Positions 61,810-64,000 of a DNA stretch of 64,000 nt are shown here, piece by piece. Source of the stretch: Paracidovorax citrulli (GTDB taxonomy: Bacteria > Pseudomonadota > Gammaproteobacteria > Burkholderiales > Burkholderiaceae_C). The stretch spans positions 1-64,000 of the forward strand of contig NZ_FNEY01000024.1 of the NCBI RefSeq assembly GCF_900100305.1, given 5' to 3'. A program made the position numbers and the translations under genes. Numbering within the stretch: the first letter of the stretch is position 1; the number at the start of each line of letters is the position of its first letter. The notes under the pieces were generated by a model. The model searched no databases and had not been told where the DNA came from. It saw only the letters and a program-made list of their open reading frames with translations.

Positions 61810-62247
61810 TCAGCGGCCGTTGCCGGAAGAGGCTTTCGCGGCGCAGCTGGCGCATTGGCCGTAGAGGGCCATCGAGTGGTCCTGCACCACCCATCCCTTG
61901 GCCTTGGCCACGAGCTGCTGGCGCTTCTCGATCTCGGGGTCGAAGAACTCCTCGACCTTGCCGCAGACCATGCAGATGAAGTGGTCGTGGTGCTGGCCCT
62001 CGTTGAGCTCGTACACCGCCTTGCCGCTCTCGAAGTTGCTGCGGATCAGGATGCCCGCCTGCTCGAACTGGGTGAGCACGCGATAGACGGTGGCCAGGCC
62101 GATGTCGGAACGTTCGTCCAGCAGCACACGGAACACGTCTTCGGCCGTCATGTGGCGTTGTGCGCCTTTCTGGAAGATCTCGAGGATCTTCAGGCGGGGC
62201 AGGGTGGCCTTGAGCCCGGTGCTCTTGAGTTCGTCGATGTTCGTCAT
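61810..62247 (-). CDS. fur: Ferric uptake regulator
   Basis: A 145-residue iron-responsive repressor. DNA-binding part: [20 protein letters not shown]...[35 protein letters not shown]. Metal sites: [22 protein letters not shown] and the terminal CASC. ATG 62247 is chosen because MTNIDELK is the usual start; the frame runs on to 62283. It diverges from bamE, the common arrangement in betaproteobacteria. Confidence 0.97.
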   Translation of the reverse strand: MTNIDELKSTGLKATLPRLKILEIFQKGAQRHMTAEDVFRVLLDERSDIGLATVYRVLTQFEQAGILIRSNFESGKAVYELNEGQHHDHFICMVCGKVEEFFDPEIEKRQQLVAKAKGWVVQDHSMALYGQCASCAAKASSGNGR

Positions 62248-62338
62248 GACAGGGTCCTTCGGTGTGCCAGGGGCGCGCGCCAAGGCCTGGGAGACCAGCC
62301 GCTACAATGGTCCGATCATATCGTTTATGCCAATTTCC

Positions 62339-62896
62339 ATGTCCGTCCACGCCCATCGCAGCGCCCGCACCGGCCTGATCCTGTTGCTCGGCGCGGGCCT
62401 TTCGGCCTGCGGCAGCTTCGACAGCGCCAGCAACCGCATCGCGAGCATGGTCACGCCCTACAAGGTCGAGGTGGTGCAGGGCAACTTCGTCTCCCGCGAG
62501 CAGGTCGAGGCGCTGCAGCCCGGCATGTCGCGCCAGCAGGTCAAGGAGATCCTCGGCACACCCCTGGTGACCAGCCTGTTCCATGCCGAGCGCTGGGATT
62601 ATGTCTTCACCCTCAAGCGCCCCGGCGTCGAGGCGCAGTCCCGCAAGCTGACGGTGTTCTTCAAGGGCGACGCCTTCGATCGCGTAGAAGGCGACGAGAT
62701 GCCCACCGAAGCCGAATTCGTCGCCACGCTCGGCACGTCCCGCAAGATCAAGCCCAAGGTGCCGCAGCTCGAGGCCACGCCCGAACAGCTCGCCAAGTAC
62801 CCCAAGGCTGCCACGGCCACGCTGCCGGAACCGGCCGATTCGGCGGTGCCGCCTCCGCCGTCGAGCTACCCTCCGCTCGAATCCACCACCCGTTGA
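62339..62896 (+). CDS. bamE: Outer-membrane protein assembly factor BamE
   Basis: A 185-residue lipoprotein of the BAM complex that inserts beta-barrels into the outer membrane. Lipobox LSAC; then [37 protein letters not shown]...[11 protein letters not shown], the SmpA/OmlA domain. A Pro-rich C-terminal tail of about 50 residues is extra. An in-frame ATG at 62327 is an alternative start. GCTACAATGG at 62301-62310 provides a good -10 element. dapB follows. Confidence 0.95.
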   Translation: MSVHAHRSARTGLILLLGAGLSACGSFDSASNRIASMVTPYKVEVVQGNFVSREQVEALQPGMSRQQVKEILGTPLVTSLFHAERWDYVFTLKRPGVEAQSRKLTVFFKGDAFDRVEGDEMPTEAEFVATLGTSRKIKPKVPQLEATPEQLAKYPKAATATLPEPADSAVPPPPSSYPPLESTTR

Positions 62897-62942
62897 GCGG
62901 GCGGTGGAAGCCGCCCCCTTCCGAATTTTCCCTCCGCGCGCA

Positions 62943-63797
62943 ATGACCGTATCCGCTGCTTCGATCCCGTCTTCTTCCGGTACTCCGGCGCCGATCCGTG
63001 TCGCCGTTGCCGGCGCCTCCGGCCGCATGGGCCGCATGCTGATCGAGGCGCTGCGCGGCAGCGGCAGCGAACTGGTCCTGGCGGGCGCGCTGGACGTGCC
63101 GGGCAGCCCGTCCCTGGGGACCGATGCCGAGGCCTTCCTGGGCCATGCCAGCGGCGTGGCCGTCACGGCCGACCTGCACGAAGGCCTGGCCGGCTGCGAC
63201 GTGCTGATCGATTTCACCCGGCCGGAAGGCACGCTGGCCCATCTGGCGGTCTGCGCGGAGCGGGGCGTCAAGGCGGTGATCGGAACCACCGGTTTCACCG
63301 AAGCACAGAAGGCCGAGATCGAAGCCTTCGCGCAGCGCACGGCCGTCGTCATGGCGCCCAACATGAGCGTGGGCGTGAACGTCACCTTCAAGCTGCTGGA
63401 GATGGCGGCCCGGGCGCTGTCCACGGGCTACGACATCGAGATCATCGAGGCCCACCACCGCCACAAGGTGGATGCCCCCTCCGGCACGGCGCTCAAGATG
63501 GGCGAGGTCATCGCCCAGGCGCTGGGCCGCGATCTCAAGGACTGTGCCGTGTATGGGCGCGAAGGGCTGACCGGCGAGCGTGACCCGTCCACCATCGGCT
63601 TCGCCGCGGTGCGCGGCGGCGACATCGTGGGAGACCATACGGTGCTGTTCGCCGGCACGGGCGAGCGCATCGAGATCTCCCACAAGTCCTCCAGCCGCTC
63701 GGGTTATGCCCAGGGCAGCCTGCGCGCGGCCCGCTTCCTGGCGGCGCACCGCACGGGCCTGTTCGACATGTTCGACGTGCTCGGCCTGCACGGCTGA
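62943..63797 (+). CDS. dapB: 4-hydroxy-tetrahydrodipicolinate reductase
   Basis: A 284-residue enzyme of lysine and diaminopimelate synthesis. The NAD(P) loop is [18 protein letters not shown]; then [41 protein letters not shown] and the catalytic [19 protein letters not shown] 62943 follows bamE by 46 bp, suggesting one transcript. The N-terminal extension of about 15 residues is rich in Ser/Ala. Confidence 0.97.
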   Translation: MTVSAASIPSSSGTPAPIRVAVAGASGRMGRMLIEALRGSGSELVLAGALDVPGSPSLGTDAEAFLGHASGVAVTADLHEGLAGCDVLIDFTRPEGTLAHLAVCAERGVKAVIGTTGFTEAQKAEIEAFAQRTAVVMAPNMSVGVNVTFKLLEMAARALSTGYDIEIIEAHHRHKVDAPSGTALKMGEVIAQALGRDLKDCAVYGREGLTGERDPSTIGFAAVRGGDIVGDHTVLFAGTGERIEISHKSSSRSGYAQGSLRAARFLAAHRTGLFDMFDVLGLHG

Positions 63798-63881
63798 TCG
63801 CCTTCGACCGGCGCGGCCCGGTAGCGGCAGGTCCGCCCGCCCGCCCTTCCAGCCCTTCTCCTTACTCTTGGTGGCGTATCC

Positions 63882-64000
63882 ATGAACGCGTGGCACTGGT
63901 GGCATCAGGGGGACATGGTCACCCGCATCTCGGCACTGCTGCTGCTGTCCATGTCCATCGCGAGCTGGGTGGTCATCCTCTGGAAAGCGCGCCTGCTGCG
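63882..64000 (+). CDS. MotA/TolQ/ExbB proton-channel protein, N-terminus (runs off the right edge)
   Basis: Only the first 39 codons are in the window: a short Trp/His-rich start (NAWHWWHQGD), then a transmembrane helix and the segment ASWVVILWKARLL, typical of the first helix of ExbB/TolQ-like proteins that energise outer-membrane transport. Which member (ExbB or TolQ) cannot be decided. It follows dapB on the same strand, next to fur, which would fit an iron-uptake role. Confidence 0.7.
   Translation, partial: MNAWHWWHQGDMVTRISALLLLSMSIASWVVILWKARLL

Overview
The window is high-GC chromosomal DNA from a betaproteobacterium of the Comamonadaceae, most like a plant-pathogenic Acidovorax/Paracidovorax. 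This is inferred from gene content: two candidate Hrp-regulated type III effector genes with plant-inducible-promoter (PIP) boxes, an archaic (Csu-like) chaperone-usher pilus operon, an hpf-ptsN-hprK cluster, and fur/bamE/dapB. Family names come from motifs recognised by eye; no database search was run.

Layout. 0-0.5 kb: 3' end of an IS5-type transposase and a small membrane ORF. 0.6-13.4 kb: accessory and surface genes, namely a DUF1439 protein, a TetR regulator with tandem operators divergent from a VOC protein, an ExoD membrane protein, candidate effector 1 (3762-4910), a short-chain dehydrogenase, a lipid A phosphoethanolamine-transferase-like sulfatase, an MscS channel, a GyrI-like protein, candidate effector 2 (10550-12220, ChaC/RipAY-like gamma-glutamylcyclotransferase) and a pirin. 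13.5-19.5 kb: a SlyD-like isomerase, then the pilus operon on the minus strand (two pilins, chaperone, usher, two-domain tip). 19.7-28.1 kb: a PuuD-like amidotransferase, a ribosome-hibernation-type protein, a radical SAM/DUF4130 DNA-repair pair behind a LexA-type box, DUF924, two DUF4398 lipoproteins (one with OmpA), and a LysR/MFS divergent pair with a striking operator.

28.2-45.8 kb is central metabolism: gapA and tkt with an AT-rich three-gene cassette of unknown function between them, then speD, a MurU-like nucleotidyltransferase, pepP, an 81-bp poly-G tract, pyk, two PAP2 phosphatases divergent from a PmrAB/QseBC-like two-component system, fba, a lipoprotein, fadD and mtnN. 45.9-64 kb is mostly housekeeping: corA, a UDG-like protein with rimI and tsaB, dacB, an OmpW porin flanked by two SGNH lipoproteins (one with its catalytic residues replaced), purE-purK-tsaC, a thioredoxin-TPR protein, a YbaY/META lipoprotein, purC, hpf-ptsN-hprK, fur, bamE, dapB and the start of a TolQ/ExbB-like gene.

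Connections. Envelope remodelling recurs (phosphoethanolamine transferase, PAP2 phosphatases next to the two-component system, pilus, OmpW). The two effector candidates share the same promoter architecture and probably one regulator of the HrpX/HrpB type. The cassette between tkt and gapA and the LexA-linked radical SAM operon are the best candidates for little-described systems. I saw no rRNA, tRNA or CRISPR array.
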